Assembly: GCF_001718195.1 (NCBI RefSeq)
Contig: NZ_MCNV01000009.1
Span: 124,001 to 188,000, forward strand
DNA: 64,000 bases
Source: Paraburkholderia nodosa
Lineage (GTDB): Bacteria; Pseudomonadota; Gammaproteobacteria; Burkholderiales; Burkholderiaceae
Reading direction: 5' to 3'
The translations under genes were made by a program, and so were the position numbers. How positions within the stretch are numbered: position 1 is the stretch's first letter; the number at the start of each line of letters is the position of its first letter. The notes beneath the pieces are model-generated. The model was given only the letters and a program-made list of their open reading frames with translations. It searched no databases and was not told where the DNA came from. Of this stretch, positions 17,815 through 26,744 are shown piece after piece.

Positions 17815-19884
17815 ATGGTCCGTACTTCCGCCCGTCCCCCCGAAGAAGCCACCGCTGCACAGCGCGCGGTGTGGTTGCGCGCCGAACTCGAGCGTGCGAA
17901 TCACGCCTACTACGTGCTCGACCAGCCGGAGCTGCCTGACGCGGAATACGACAAGCTGTTCGGCGAACTTCAGCAAATCGAAGCCGAGCATCCCGACCTC
18001 ATCACGCCCGATTCGCCCACGCAGCGTGTGGGTGGCGAAGTCGCCGGGGGCTTCGAGCCCGTGGTCCACGACGTGCCGATGCTGTCGCTCAACAACGGCT
18101 TTGCCGACGAAGACATCGTCGCGTTCGACAAGCGCGTGGCCGATGCGCTCGGCAAGATCGAAGGCGCCGGAGTCGTCGAGGTCGAATACGCCGCCGAACT
18201 CAAGTTCGACGGCCTCGCCATCTCGCTGCGCTACGTCGACGGCGTGTTCGTCCAGGCCTCCACGCGCGGCGATGGCGCGACCGGCGAGAACGTCACGGAG
18301 AACGTGCGCACGATCCGCTCGCTGCCCTTGCGCCTGAAGGGCAAGCGCGTGCCGAAGGTGCTCGACGTGCGCGGCGAGGTGCTGATGTTCCGCCGCGACT
18401 TCGAGCGCATGAACCAGCGTCAGCGCGATGCCGGCCACAAGGAATTCGCGAACCCGCGCAACGCGGCGGCGGGCAGCCTGCGCCAGCTCGATCCGAAAAT
18501 CACGGCGCAGCGGCCGCTCTCGTTTTTCGCTTACGGCATTGGCGTGCTCGACGGCGAGCCGATGCCGGCCACCCATAGCGAACTGCTCGACTGGTACGCG
18601 GAAATGGGCCTGCCGGTCAATGCCGAGCGAGCGGTCGTGAAGGGCGCGCACGGTCTGCTGGAATTTTTCCGCACGGTGGGCGAGAAGCGCGACGGCCTGC
18701 CGTACGACATCGACGGCGTGGTCTACAAGGTGAACCGCCGCGACGAGCAGGATGCGCTCGGCTTCGTCTCGCGCGCGCCGCGCTTCGCGCTCGCGCACAA
18801 GTTCCCGGCCCAGGAAGCGCTCACGAAGCTGCTGGCGATCGACGTCCAGGTGGGCCGCACGGGCGCGATTACGCCGGTCGCGCGGCTCGAGCCGGTGTTC
18901 GTCGGCGGCGCGACGGTGACCAACGCCACGCTGCACAACGAAGACGAGGTGCGGCGCAAGGACATCCGCATCGGCGACACGGTGATCGTGCGGCGTGCCG
19001 GCGACGTGATTCCCGAGGTGGTCAGTGCGCTCATGGACCGCCGTCCGGCCGACGCCCACGAGTTCGTCATGCCGACCGAATGCCCGGTCTGCGGGTCGCG
19101 CATCGAGCGGCTGCCCGACGAGGCAATCGCGCGTTGCACGGGCGGACTGTTCTGTCCGGCCCAGCGCAAGCAGGCGCTCTGGCACTTCGCCCAGCGCCGC
19201 GCGCTCGATATCGACGGCCTGGGCGAGAAGATCATCGACCAGCTGGTCGACCAGAACCTCGTGCGCACGCCCGCCGATCTGTTCAATCTCGGCTTCGGCA
19301 CGCTCGCGCAACTCGAGCGCATGGCGGACAAGTCGGCGCAGAACCTGCTCGACTCGCTCGAGAAGGCCAAATCGACGTCACTTGCGCGCTTCGTTTACGC
19401 GCTCGGCATCCGGCACGTGGGCGAATCGACGGCGAAGGATCTTGCGAAGCACTTCGGCTCGCTCGATCCGATCATGAACGCGACGGTCGAGGAATTGCTC
19501 GAAGTCAACGATGTGGGCCCTATCGTCGCGCTTGCGATCCACGAGTTTTTTGCGGAAGAGCATAACCGCACAGTGATCGAGCAACTGCGCGCGCCGGGCA
19601 AAGTGACATGGGCGGAAGGGCCGCCCGCGCCCAAGGCGCCGGTGGGCGTGCTGGCCGGCAAGACTGTGGTGCTCACGGGTACGCTGCCCACGCTCTCGCG
19701 CGACGAGGCAAAGGAGATGCTCGAAGCAGCCGGTGCGAAGGTCGCCGGCTCGGTATCGAAGAAGACCGATTACGTGGTGGCGGGCGCCGACGCGGGCAGC
19801 AAGCTCGCAAAAGCCGAGGAACTCGGCGTGCCGGTGCTCGACGAAGAAGGAATGCGCAAGCTCCTGGAGGGGCAAACGACATGA
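17815..19884 (+). CDS. ligA: NAD-dependent DNA ligase
   Basis: A 689-residue essential ligase that seals nicks in replication and repair using NAD. Domains in order: Ia (about 10-75, with the AYYVLDQPELPDAEYD motif), adenylation domain with Lys130 in ELKFDG, OB fold, four-cysteine zinc finger (CPVCGSRI then CTGGLFCPAQ), helix-hairpin-helix repeats, and a C-terminal BRCT domain (from about 605, with LTGTLPTLSRDEA). Its TGA overlaps the def ATG by four bases. Length and start are typical. Confidence 0.97.
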   Translation: MVRTSARPPEEATAAQRAVWLRAELERANHAYYVLDQPELPDAEYDKLFGELQQIEAEHPDLITPDSPTQRVGGEVAGGFEPVVHDVPMLSLNNGFADEDIVAFDKRVADALGKIEGAGVVEVEYAAELKFDGLAISLRYVDGVFVQASTRGDGATGENVTENVRTIRSLPLRLKGKRVPKVLDVRGEVLMFRRDFERMNQRQRDAGHKEFANPRNAAAGSLRQLDPKITAQRPLSFFAYGIGVLDGEPMPATHSELLDWYAEMGLPVNAERAVVKGAHGLLEFFRTVGEKRDGLPYDIDGVVYKVNRRDEQDALGFVSRAPRFALAHKFPAQEALTKLLAIDVQVGRTGAITPVARLEPVFVGGATVTNATLHNEDEVRRKDIRIGDTVIVRRAGDVIPEVVSALMDRRPADAHEFVMPTECPVCGSRIERLPDEAIARCTGGLFCPAQRKQALWHFAQRRALDIDGLGEKIIDQLVDQNLVRTPADLFNLGFGTLAQLERMADKSAQNLLDSLEKAKSTSLARFVYALGIRHVGESTAKDLAKHFGSLDPIMNATVEELLEVNDVGPIVALAIHEFFAEEHNRTVIEQLRAPGKVTWAEGPPAPKAPVGVLAGKTVVLTGTLPTLSRDEAKEMLEAAGAKVAGSVSKKTDYVVAGADAGSKLAKAEELGVPVLDEEGMRKLLEGQTT

Positions 19885-20414
19885 TTCGCGAAATTCTCAG
19901 AATGGGCGATCCGCGCCTGCTTGGCATTGCGAGGCCGGTCGATCACTTCGATACGCCCGAGTTGCACGAACTCATTGCCGATATGTTCGACACCATGCAC
20001 GCGGCGAACGGCGCCGGACTCGCCGCCCCGCAGATCGGCGTCGATTTGCAGGTGGTGATCTTCGGTTTCGAGCAGAACGAGCGCTATCCCGAGGCGCCGG
20101 CCGTGCCGCAGACGGTGCTCATCAACCCGGTCATCCATCCGCTGTCGCACGACATGGAAGAGGGCTGGGAGGGGTGTCTTTCGGTGCCGGGCCTGCGCGG
20201 CGCCGTGAGCCGCTATTCGATGATCCGCTACGACGGCTTCGATCAGTACGGCACGCCCATCGAACGTGTGGCCGAGGGCTTTCACGCACGGGTCGTCCAG
20301 CACGAATGCGATCACCTGATCGGCAAGCTGTATCCCATGCGCATTACCGACTTCTCGAAGTTCGGCTTTACGGAGGTCCTGTTTCCGGAACTCGACCCGA
20401 ACCGCGACGACTGA
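19881..20414 (+). CDS. def: Peptide deformylase
   Basis: A 177-residue metalloenzyme that removes the formyl group from nascent proteins. All three family motifs are present: GAGLAAPQIG (residues 44-53), EGCLSVP with metal ligand Cys99, and HECDH with His141 and His145 as ligands and Glu142 as the base. It is translationally coupled to ligA through an ATGA overlap and is followed by a strong bidirectional terminator. Bacteria often carry more than one def; this is the type usually found away from fmt. Confidence 0.96.
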   Translation: MIREILRMGDPRLLGIARPVDHFDTPELHELIADMFDTMHAANGAGLAAPQIGVDLQVVIFGFEQNERYPEAPAVPQTVLINPVIHPLSHDMEEGWEGCLSVPGLRGAVSRYSMIRYDGFDQYGTPIERVAEGFHARVVQHECDHLIGKLYPMRITDFSKFGFTEVLFPELDPNRDD

Positions 20415-20430
20415 AAGTCGAAGCATCAAG

Positions 20431-20460
20431 AAAAACGGGAGCCATCTGGCTCCCGTTTTT
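20431..20460. terminator. Bidirectional terminator between def and the pseudouridine synthase
   Basis: AAAAACGGGAGCC (20431-20443) and GGCTCCCGTTTTT (20448-20460) form a perfect 13-base stem with an ATCT loop. T runs occur on both strands, so it can end both convergent genes. Confidence 0.92.
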
Positions 20461-20492
20461 CATACAGTGCGGCGTTTGACGCCGATGTGGCG

Positions 20493-22607
20493 CTAGAACG
20501 CTTCGTTGGCGGCCAGATAGCGCCATTGGCCCTGCGGCAGCGCGCCGAGCAGCACGCGGCCCATGCGCACACGCTTGAGGCCCACGACCTTGAGGCCGAC
20601 CAGTTCGCACATGCGACGGATCTGGCGCTTCTTGCCTTCGCGCAGCACGAAACGCAACTGCTCGCCGTTTTGCCAGCTCACCTGCGCGGGCTTGAGCGGC
20701 ACGTCGTCGAGCGACAGGCCGTGGCGCAGCTGAGCGAGCAACTCGGGCGGGAAGTGCTGGTCGATTTCGGTCTCGATGTCGTTGTAGGTGACGCGCACGA
20801 GGTATTCCTTGTCGATGTCCGAACTCTCGCCGATCAACTGCTTGGCCACGCGACCGTCCTGGGTCAGCACGAGCAGGCCGGTCGAGTCGATGTCGAGGCG
20901 GCCGGCCGGCGCGAGCGTGCGCAGATGCTTCGCCGAGAAGCGGATGCCCGAGTGGTCGCCGTCCCAATGATTCTCGCCCGTGATGAGCGTGGCGGCGGGT
21001 TCATAGCCGTCCTCGGCCTGGCCCGACACGTAGCCCACCGGCTTGTGCAGCAGGATCGTCACCTGGCGCGCCTGCGCGGCGAGCGCGGCCGGATCGACTT
21101 CGATGCGCTGATTCGGCGTGACCTTGGCGCCGAGCGTGTCGACGACTTCGCCGTCCACATAAACCCAGCCTTTTTCGATCCATTCGTCGGCTTCACGGCG
21201 CGAGCACAGGCCCAGTTCGGACATGCGCTTGGAAAGGCGCAGGGTGTTGTCGCCATCGACTTCTTCGCGCGGTGTGCGGCGCGGTGCGGTTTCGGCGTCG
21301 TCGGTGCGGCGCGGGGGCTTCCCAACCGGTTTGACAGGGCTGGCGGTCTTGCGGCTGCCACCGCCTTCTTCGGTACTGCGGCGAGCGCGCGGCGCAGCGC
21401 CGCCGCGGTCATCGCTCCAGGCGGATTTCACCGGGCGCGCGGAACGACGCTCCGTGCCCTCGTCGCGGGTGCGTGCGGGGCGGCGGTCGTCGCTGTTACT
21501 GCGGCGTTCGAAGCGTCCCTCGCTGCCTTCGCCGCGGCTACGCGGCGGGCGGCGATCATCGCCTTCGCTGCGCCGTTCGAAGCGACGCTCGCTGCCTTCC
21601 TCGCGGCTGCGCGGCGGGCGGCGGTCATCGCCTTCGGTACGACGCGTGAAGCGCCGGTCGCCACCGTCTTCGCGGCTGCGTGGCGGGCGGCGGTCGTCAT
21701 CCTCAGCACGGCGCGCGAAGGGGCGTGCACCGCCTTCGTCGCGGCCGCGTGCGGGGCGACGGTCATCGCCTTCGGTGCGTCGTTCGAAACGACGTTCGCC
21801 ACCGTCTTCGCGGCTGCGCGGCGGGCGGCGGTCATCACCGTCGGGGCGGCGTGCGAAGGGGCGCGCACCGCCGTCTTCACGGCTGTGCGGCGGGCGGCGG
21901 TCATCGCCTTCGGCACGACGCGTGAAGCGCCGGTCGCCACCATCTTCGCGGCTGCGCGGCGGGCGTCGGTCGTCGCCCTCGGCACGCCGCGCGAAGGGGC
22001 GTGCGCCGCCTTCATCGCGGCCACGTGCGGTGCGGCGATCATCGCCTTCGGTGCGTCGTTCGAAGCGACGCTCGCCACCTTCTTCACGGCTACGCGGCGG
22101 ACGACGATCATCACCCTCGGCACGGCGCGCGAAGGAGCGTGCGCCACCTTCTTCACGGCTACGCGGCGGACGTCGGTCATCACCCTCGGGGCGGCGTGCA
22201 AAGGGGCGTGCGCCACCTTCGTCGCGGCTGCGTGGCGGGCGGCGGTCGTCGCCCTCGGCGCGGCGCGCGAAGGGGCGTGCACCACCTTCGTCACGGCCGC
22301 GTGCAAATCCACGCGCCTCATCGCCGGAGCGACGGGCTGGGCGGCGCTCGTCGCCGAATCCGCCTTCGCGAGCCGGCCGCGCCGGGCGCTCGCCCGGGCG
22401 CGTATCGCCAGTGCGAGGCGCGGTGCGTCCGGTTGAGGCGCGCACGGGCTTCCCGGCGGAAGTCTTCGCGGCCGATGTCGGCCGAGCGTCCGTCGCCCGC
22501 GCCTCCGCCGGCCGCACCGGCTTACGCGCGGTCGTACTGCCGCGGCGGACGGGGGCGCGTTCCGGAGTGGTCGGGCGCGGATGTTTGGCTGTCAGTTTGG
22601 CTCGCAT
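20493..22607 (-). CDS. 23S rRNA pseudouridine synthase, RluF/RluB-like, with long repetitive N-terminus
   Basis: A 704-residue protein whose last 250 residues form an RsuA-family pseudouridine synthase: S4 RNA-binding domain from about 455 (LSKRMSELGLCSRREADEWI), then the catalytic domain with Asp572 in AGRLDIDSTG and the REGKKRQIRRMCEL motif. The CSRREAD and C-terminal LPQGQWRYL segments look closer to RluF than RluB. Residues 1-450 are Arg/Glu/Asp/Gly-rich and predicted disordered, including thirteen 23-residue repeats (95-393). E. coli relatives are about 290 residues, so the extension is exceptional. It lies 25 bases after glnD on the same strand. Confidence 0.88.
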   Translation of the reverse strand: MRAKLTAKHPRPTTPERAPVRRGSTTARKPVRPAEARATDARPTSAAKTSAGKPVRASTGRTAPRTGDTRPGERPARPAREGGFGDERRPARRSGDEARGFARGRDEGGARPFARRAEGDDRRPPRSRDEGGARPFARRPEGDDRRPPRSREEGGARSFARRAEGDDRRPPRSREEGGERRFERRTEGDDRRTARGRDEGGARPFARRAEGDDRRPPRSREDGGDRRFTRRAEGDDRRPPHSREDGGARPFARRPDGDDRRPPRSREDGGERRFERRTEGDDRRPARGRDEGGARPFARRAEDDDRRPPRSREDGGDRRFTRRTEGDDRRPPRSREEGSERRFERRSEGDDRRPPRSRGEGSEGRFERRSNSDDRRPARTRDEGTERRSARPVKSAWSDDRGGAAPRARRSTEEGGGSRKTASPVKPVGKPPRRTDDAETAPRRTPREEVDGDNTLRLSKRMSELGLCSRREADEWIEKGWVYVDGEVVDTLGAKVTPNQRIEVDPAALAAQARQVTILLHKPVGYVSGQAEDGYEPAATLITGENHWDGDHSGIRFSAKHLRTLAPAGRLDIDSTGLLVLTQDGRVAKQLIGESSDIDKEYLVRVTYNDIETEIDQHFPPELLAQLRHGLSLDDVPLKPAQVSWQNGEQLRFVLREGKKRQIRRMCELVGLKVVGLKRVRMGRVLLGALPQGQWRYLAANEAF
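21429..22325 (-). repeat. Thirteen 69-base in-frame repeats in the pseudouridine synthase gene
   Basis: The region encodes thirteen consecutive 23-residue units (residues 95-393), each close to EGDDRRPPRSREDGG followed by a variable RRFERR or ARPFARR ending. The first and last units are degenerate. Units vary mainly at the A/E/D and P/R/S positions, suggesting alternate unit types rather than simple recent copying. The Arg/Gly/Asp composition resembles RNA-binding disordered RGG-type regions. Confidence 0.9.
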
Positions 22608-22632
22608 GGATCTGGTATTTCGCTTGGGTCAT

Positions 22633-25212
22633 TCACACTGCGATCGCGCGCAGCAATTCGGTTTCGACATGAATCTGCTGGCGGTTGTCGGAGAGCCCCG
22701 AGCCGTCGAGCAGAAACACGTCTTCCACGCGTTCGCCGAGCGTATTGATCCGCGCCGCATGGACGCCGACCTGATGCTCCGCGAGCACGCGCGCGATGGA
22801 ATAGAGAAGGCCCGGCCGGTCGTTCGCCGACACGGACAGGATGTAGTATTGGCCGCGCTCGTCGGCCCGCAGGTCGACGCGCGGCGTCACCGGGAAGGTG
22901 CGTGACAGGCGCGAGAGACGGCCCTTCGACGGCTCGGGCAGGGCATTGCCCGTCGCCTTCAGACGCGCCGCGAGTTCCTGCTCGACGAGGTTCGCGATAT
23001 CGCGGTAGTGCACGTCGCCCTCGGTGTGGGCGACGATGAAGTTATCGAGCGCGTAGCCGTGGCGCGTGGTGCTCACGCGCGCGTCGAGCACGGAAAGACC
23101 GCTGCGGTCGAAGTACGCGCACATCGTCGCGAACAGGTCGGGGCGGTCCTGCGCGTAGACGAGCACCTGCAGCGCCTCGCCGATCGGCGACGGGCGCGCG
23201 CGCACGACCGGCTCCGGCGCCTCGACGTGGCGGTAGAGCACGCGCGTTTGCCAGGCGATATCGGCGGCGTCGTGGCGCAGGAAGTAGCCGACGTCGAGCT
23301 TGTCCCAGAGCGCGCGGTGCGCGTGCTCCGGCACGGTCTCGAGACGCAGCAGCGCAAGCGCCAGCTCCTGACGCGTCTTGAGCTCCGAGTGCGCGTCGGG
23401 CTTGGCGCCGCCGAGCACGGCGAGCGTCGAGCGGTAGAGGTCTTCGAGCAGCTTGCCTTTCCAGTTGTTCCAGACCTTTGGGCTCGTGCCGCGAATGTCG
23501 GCGACCGTCAGCAGGTAGAGCGCCGAAAGACGCCGCTCCGTACCGACGAGCTCCGCGAAGCGCTTCACGACCTCAGGGTCGGTGATGTCCTGCTTCTGGG
23601 CGACCTGGCTCATCGTCAGGTGCTGCTGGACGAGCCAGACGACCAGGTCCGCGTCGTCGCCCGTGATGTCGTGCTCGCGGCAAAAGCGCCGCGCGTCGGC
23701 CATGCCGAGCTGCGAGTGGTCGCCGCCGCGGCCCTTGGCGATGTCGTGGAACAGCGCCGCGACGTAGAGCACCCACGGACGCTCGAAGTTGGCGATGAGC
23801 TGGCTGCAGAACGGATACTCGTGCGCATGCTCGGCCACGGCGAAGCGGCGCATATTGCGCAGCACCATCAGGATGTGCTGATCGACCGTATAGACGTGAT
23901 AGAGGTCGTGCTGCATCTGCCCGACGATGCGGCGGAAATTCAGCAGATAGCGCCCGAGCACGCTCGTCTGGTTCATGAGGCGCATGGCGTGCGTAATCCC
24001 GGCCGGCTGCTTGAGGATCTCCATGAAGAGCCGGCGGTTTTCCGGGTCGCGGCGCCAGTTCTGGTCCATGGTCTCGCGCGCGTTGTAGAGCGCGCGCAGC
24101 GTGCGCGCCGACAGGCCCTTCACGCCGGGCACCTGCTCGTAGAGCAGGAACGCCTCGAGGATTGCGTGCGGCTCGCGCTCGAACACGTCGTCGCTGACGA
24201 TCTCCAGCATCCCCTGCTTCTCGACGAAGTGCTCCGAGAGCGTGCGCGTGATGCCGCTCGTGCTCGGGAAGAGCTGCGCCTCGATGTTCTGGATCAGGAT
24301 GGTAGAAAGCTGAGTGACCGCCTTCGCGGCCCAGTAGTAGCGGCGCATGAGCTGTTCGCTCGCGCGCCGCGCGCTGCTCGCCTTGTAGCCGAAGCTTTCG
24401 GCCACGGCCGTCTGCAGGTCGAACACGAGGATGTCCTGGCGGCGGCCCGCGATCACATGCAGGCGCGCGCGCAGCGCCTTGAGAAATGCCTCGTTGCGGC
24501 GCAGTTCGCGCGCCTCGCGCCCGGTGATGAGGCCGCGCTGGTCCAGCTCCTTCCAGCTGCTGCCGAAGGCGGCGGCCTCGGTGATCCAGAGGATCAGCTG
24601 CAGGTCGCGCAGGCCGCCGGGGCTTTCCTTGATGTTGGGTTCGAGCGAATAGGGCGTGTCCTGGAAGCGCGCATGGCGCTGGCGCATTTCGAGCACCTTC
24701 GCCTGGAAGAATGCGCGCGGGTCCATGGCGTCGCGATAGCGCTGCGCGAAGTCGCCGAACAGCGTCGCGCTGCCCGTGATGCGGCGCGCCTCGAGGAGCG
24801 ACGTGCGCACGGTGACGTCGTTGGCGGCTTCTTCGAGGCATTGCGAGACGCTGCGCACGCTGCTGCCGATATCGAGTCCGAGATCCCATGCAAGGCCGAT
24901 AAAACGCTCGATGCGTTCTTCGAGCGGCGCGAGCGGCTCGTCGTCCGGCAGCAGCACGAGGATGTCGACGTCGGACCAGGGCGCAAGCTCGCCGCGCCCG
25001 AAGCCGCCCACCGCCACGAGCGCCAGCGTGGCCGGCAGCTCGCACCGGTTCCAGGCGCTGCGCAAGGTGTCGTCGGTGATGCGGGCGAGGGCGCGCATCA
25101 GCGAGTCGACATTGGTCGCGGTCTTGAAACGCTCGAGCAACTGGGCCTTGGCGGCCTTGTAGTCGGACTTCAGCGACGACGTATCGGGAACGGCGACAGC
25201 GGGAACACTCAT
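22633..25212 (-). CDS. glnD: [Protein-PII] uridylyltransferase / uridylyl-removing enzyme
   Basis: An 859-residue nitrogen sensor that uridylylates PII proteins when glutamine is low and deuridylylates them when it is high. The nucleotidyltransferase site is GRGELAPWSDVDILVL near residues 74-89; a GlnD-specific helical domain follows; the HD domain for UMP removal has an ALFHDIAKGRGGDHS block; two C-terminal ACT domains (from about 680 and about 795) bind glutamine. Start MSVPAVAVPD at ATG 25212. It lies downstream of map, a common arrangement in proteobacteria. Confidence 0.95.
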   Translation of the reverse strand: MSVPAVAVPDTSSLKSDYKAAKAQLLERFKTATNVDSLMRALARITDDTLRSAWNRCELPATLALVAVGGFGRGELAPWSDVDILVLLPDDEPLAPLEERIERFIGLAWDLGLDIGSSVRSVSQCLEEAANDVTVRTSLLEARRITGSATLFGDFAQRYRDAMDPRAFFQAKVLEMRQRHARFQDTPYSLEPNIKESPGGLRDLQLILWITEAAAFGSSWKELDQRGLITGREARELRRNEAFLKALRARLHVIAGRRQDILVFDLQTAVAESFGYKASSARRASEQLMRRYYWAAKAVTQLSTILIQNIEAQLFPSTSGITRTLSEHFVEKQGMLEIVSDDVFEREPHAILEAFLLYEQVPGVKGLSARTLRALYNARETMDQNWRRDPENRRLFMEILKQPAGITHAMRLMNQTSVLGRYLLNFRRIVGQMQHDLYHVYTVDQHILMVLRNMRRFAVAEHAHEYPFCSQLIANFERPWVLYVAALFHDIAKGRGGDHSQLGMADARRFCREHDITGDDADLVVWLVQQHLTMSQVAQKQDITDPEVVKRFAELVGTERRLSALYLLTVADIRGTSPKVWNNWKGKLLEDLYRSTLAVLGGAKPDAHSELKTRQELALALLRLETVPEHAHRALWDKLDVGYFLRHDAADIAWQTRVLYRHVEAPEPVVRARPSPIGEALQVLVYAQDRPDLFATMCAYFDRSGLSVLDARVSTTRHGYALDNFIVAHTEGDVHYRDIANLVEQELAARLKATGNALPEPSKGRLSRLSRTFPVTPRVDLRADERGQYYILSVSANDRPGLLYSIARVLAEHQVGVHAARINTLGERVEDVFLLDGSGLSDNRQQIHVETELLRAIAV

Positions 25213-25483
25213 GGGCTCGGGTCGTGTCTGGCGTGGTTGGGCGGGCGGCTGGTCGTGCGCGCGGCGCGCCTCGCGATGGCGGCTGGCCGCGTTGGTTCGT
25301 CGGTTAATGCGTCGGCTGCTTTGCGGGCTGCCTCATCATGCTGCGGGCGCCGGGCGGCGTCCGCATTGGGTGCATCGCTCGCGCTGGACGTACTGCCTCG
25401 AGGCCGCAGGCCGATGTTCTACGAGCCTATCCATTTTGCGCCGGATCGCGCCGCGAAGCGCTTTCCGGCACTTTTTCGGACGC

Positions 25484-26305
25484 TCAGGCCGCGGTGCCCG
25501 CCATCTGCGCGACGATGGCAGGCTTAGCGGGCGTACCCGCCGAGACCGTCAGGACTTCGTAGCCCGTTTCCGTCACCAGTACCGTGTGTTCCCACTGTGC
25601 CGAGAGGCTGCGGTCCTTTGTCTTGACGGTCCACTGGTCCGGCATGGTGCGAATGTCGCGGCGGCCGGCGTTGATCATCGGCTCGACGGTGAAGATCATG
25701 CCGGGCACGAGCTCGATGCCGGTGCCGGGGCGGCCGTAGTGCAGGACCTGCGGGTCTTCGTGGAACACCGTGCCGATGCCGTGGCCGCAGTATTCGCGCA
25801 CCACGCTGTAGCCCTGGCTTTCGGCGTAGCGCTGAATGGCGTGGCCGATGTCGCCCAGATGGCCGCCGGGACGCACCTGGTCGATGCCGAGCCACATGCA
25901 TTCATAGGTGGTCTGCACGAGGCGCTTCGCGAGGATCGAGCCTTCGCCGACGATGAACATGCGGCTCGTGTCGCCGAAATAGCCTTCCTTGATGACGGTG
26001 ATGTCGATATTGAGCGCGTCGCCGTTCTTCAGCGCCTTGTCGCCGGGAATACCGTGACAGATCACGTCGTTCACAGAGGTGCAGATTGCCTTCGGGTAGG
26101 GCGGATAGCCCGGCGGCTGATAGTTCAGCGGCGCGGGCACCGTGCCCTGCACGTTGGTCATGTACTCGTGGCAAAGGCGGTCGAGCTCACCCGTCGTCAC
26201 ACCCGCGGTGACGAACGGCGTGATGTAGTCGAGCACCTCGCTCGCCAGCCGGCAGGCGACGCGCATTTGCGCGATGTCTTGTTCGTTCTTGATCGAAATG
26301 GCCAT
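25484..26305 (-). CDS. map: Methionine aminopeptidase, type I
   Basis: A 273-residue dinuclear metalloprotease that removes the initiator methionine after deformylation. The N-terminus AISIKNEQDIAQMRVACRL, the metal-ligand regions NIDITVIKEGYFGDTSRMF and GHGIGTVFHEDP, and the late FTVEPMI segment identify it. It is divergent from rpsB, the usual order for this group, and 271 bases upstream of glnD on the same strand. In the 25213-25483 gap I see no convincing gene or terminator. Confidence 0.96.
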   Translation of the reverse strand: MAISIKNEQDIAQMRVACRLASEVLDYITPFVTAGVTTGELDRLCHEYMTNVQGTVPAPLNYQPPGYPPYPKAICTSVNDVICHGIPGDKALKNGDALNIDITVIKEGYFGDTSRMFIVGEGSILAKRLVQTTYECMWLGIDQVRPGGHLGDIGHAIQRYAESQGYSVVREYCGHGIGTVFHEDPQVLHYGRPGTGIELVPGMIFTVEPMINAGRRDIRTMPDQWTVKTKDRSLSAQWEHTVLVTETGYEVLTVSAGTPAKPAIVAQMAGTAA

Positions 26306-26744
26306 GGTATGCGCCCGGAAATGCAGTCGAATATGGAATTATCGCACCTAATGCCAGGGGTCGCTGACTTTTGAGAAGGCGGGGCGCCATCAATGGCAAA
26401 TGCGCCGCGCGCCGCATTGCCATTGATGGCGCCGTATTCCGCGGGTAATAGCTGTCTTGAGTAAGGGGCAGTTTGCGTGCTATACTCTTCGGCTAAGTCG
26501 CTTCCCATATCTTTCGGATTCGCGTTCGGAGTTCGTGGAAGTGGCTGAATCCGCCGTTGCCGCGGAGCGCTTTGCCAAAAACGCATTTTGGCGGGTGCGC
26601 GAAGAACATTCGGAAGCATCTTCTTCAGGCAGCACACTCGCAAGCCGGCGCACCCAGGGTGTCGGGCGCGTCGATCTCCGGAAATGGGAGGGCGCACCGA
26701 TACGGCAGCCGGCTTCAGACCCAAACCCTAGCGGAGAATTTCTC
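26306..26744. other. Divergent map/rpsB intergenic region and rpsB leader
   Basis: This 439-base stretch contains the rpsB promoter (26457-26486) and an untranslated leader of about 250 bases. In the leader GCCAAAA (26574-26580) pairs with TTTTGGC (26586-26592) to form a small hairpin. The rpsB frame stays open back to 26457, but the conserved S2 start and a GGAGA site place the gene at 26745. No second gene is supported. Confidence 0.7.
26457..26486 (+). promoter_or_regulatory. Sigma-70 promoter for rpsB
   Basis: TTGAGT at 26457-26462 and TATACT at 26481-26486 are separated by 18 bases. The -10 is preceded by TGC, an extended -10. The predicted start near 26493 gives a leader of about 250 bases before rpsB. 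Confidence 0.8.

Noticed and set aside
21429..22325. Repeat block considered as a CRISPR-like array
   Set aside because: Units are contiguous 69-base coding repeats with no unique spacers or cas genes.
20487..22905. Long plus-strand open frames over the 69-base repeats
   Set aside because: Repeat unit length is a multiple of three, so alternate frames stay open; the S4 and catalytic domains prove the minus strand.
25213..25483. Possible small genes between map and glnD
   Set aside because: Only short frames without a ribosome-binding site, such as a 32-codon frame on the minus strand.
23008..25527. 839-codon open frame antisense to glnD
   Set aside because: Same GC artefact; no recognisable domain and no start context.
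26457..26744. N-terminal extension of rpsB
   Set aside because: It begins at the promoter -35; the S2 family starts at MAVTMRQML and has its own ribosome-binding site.
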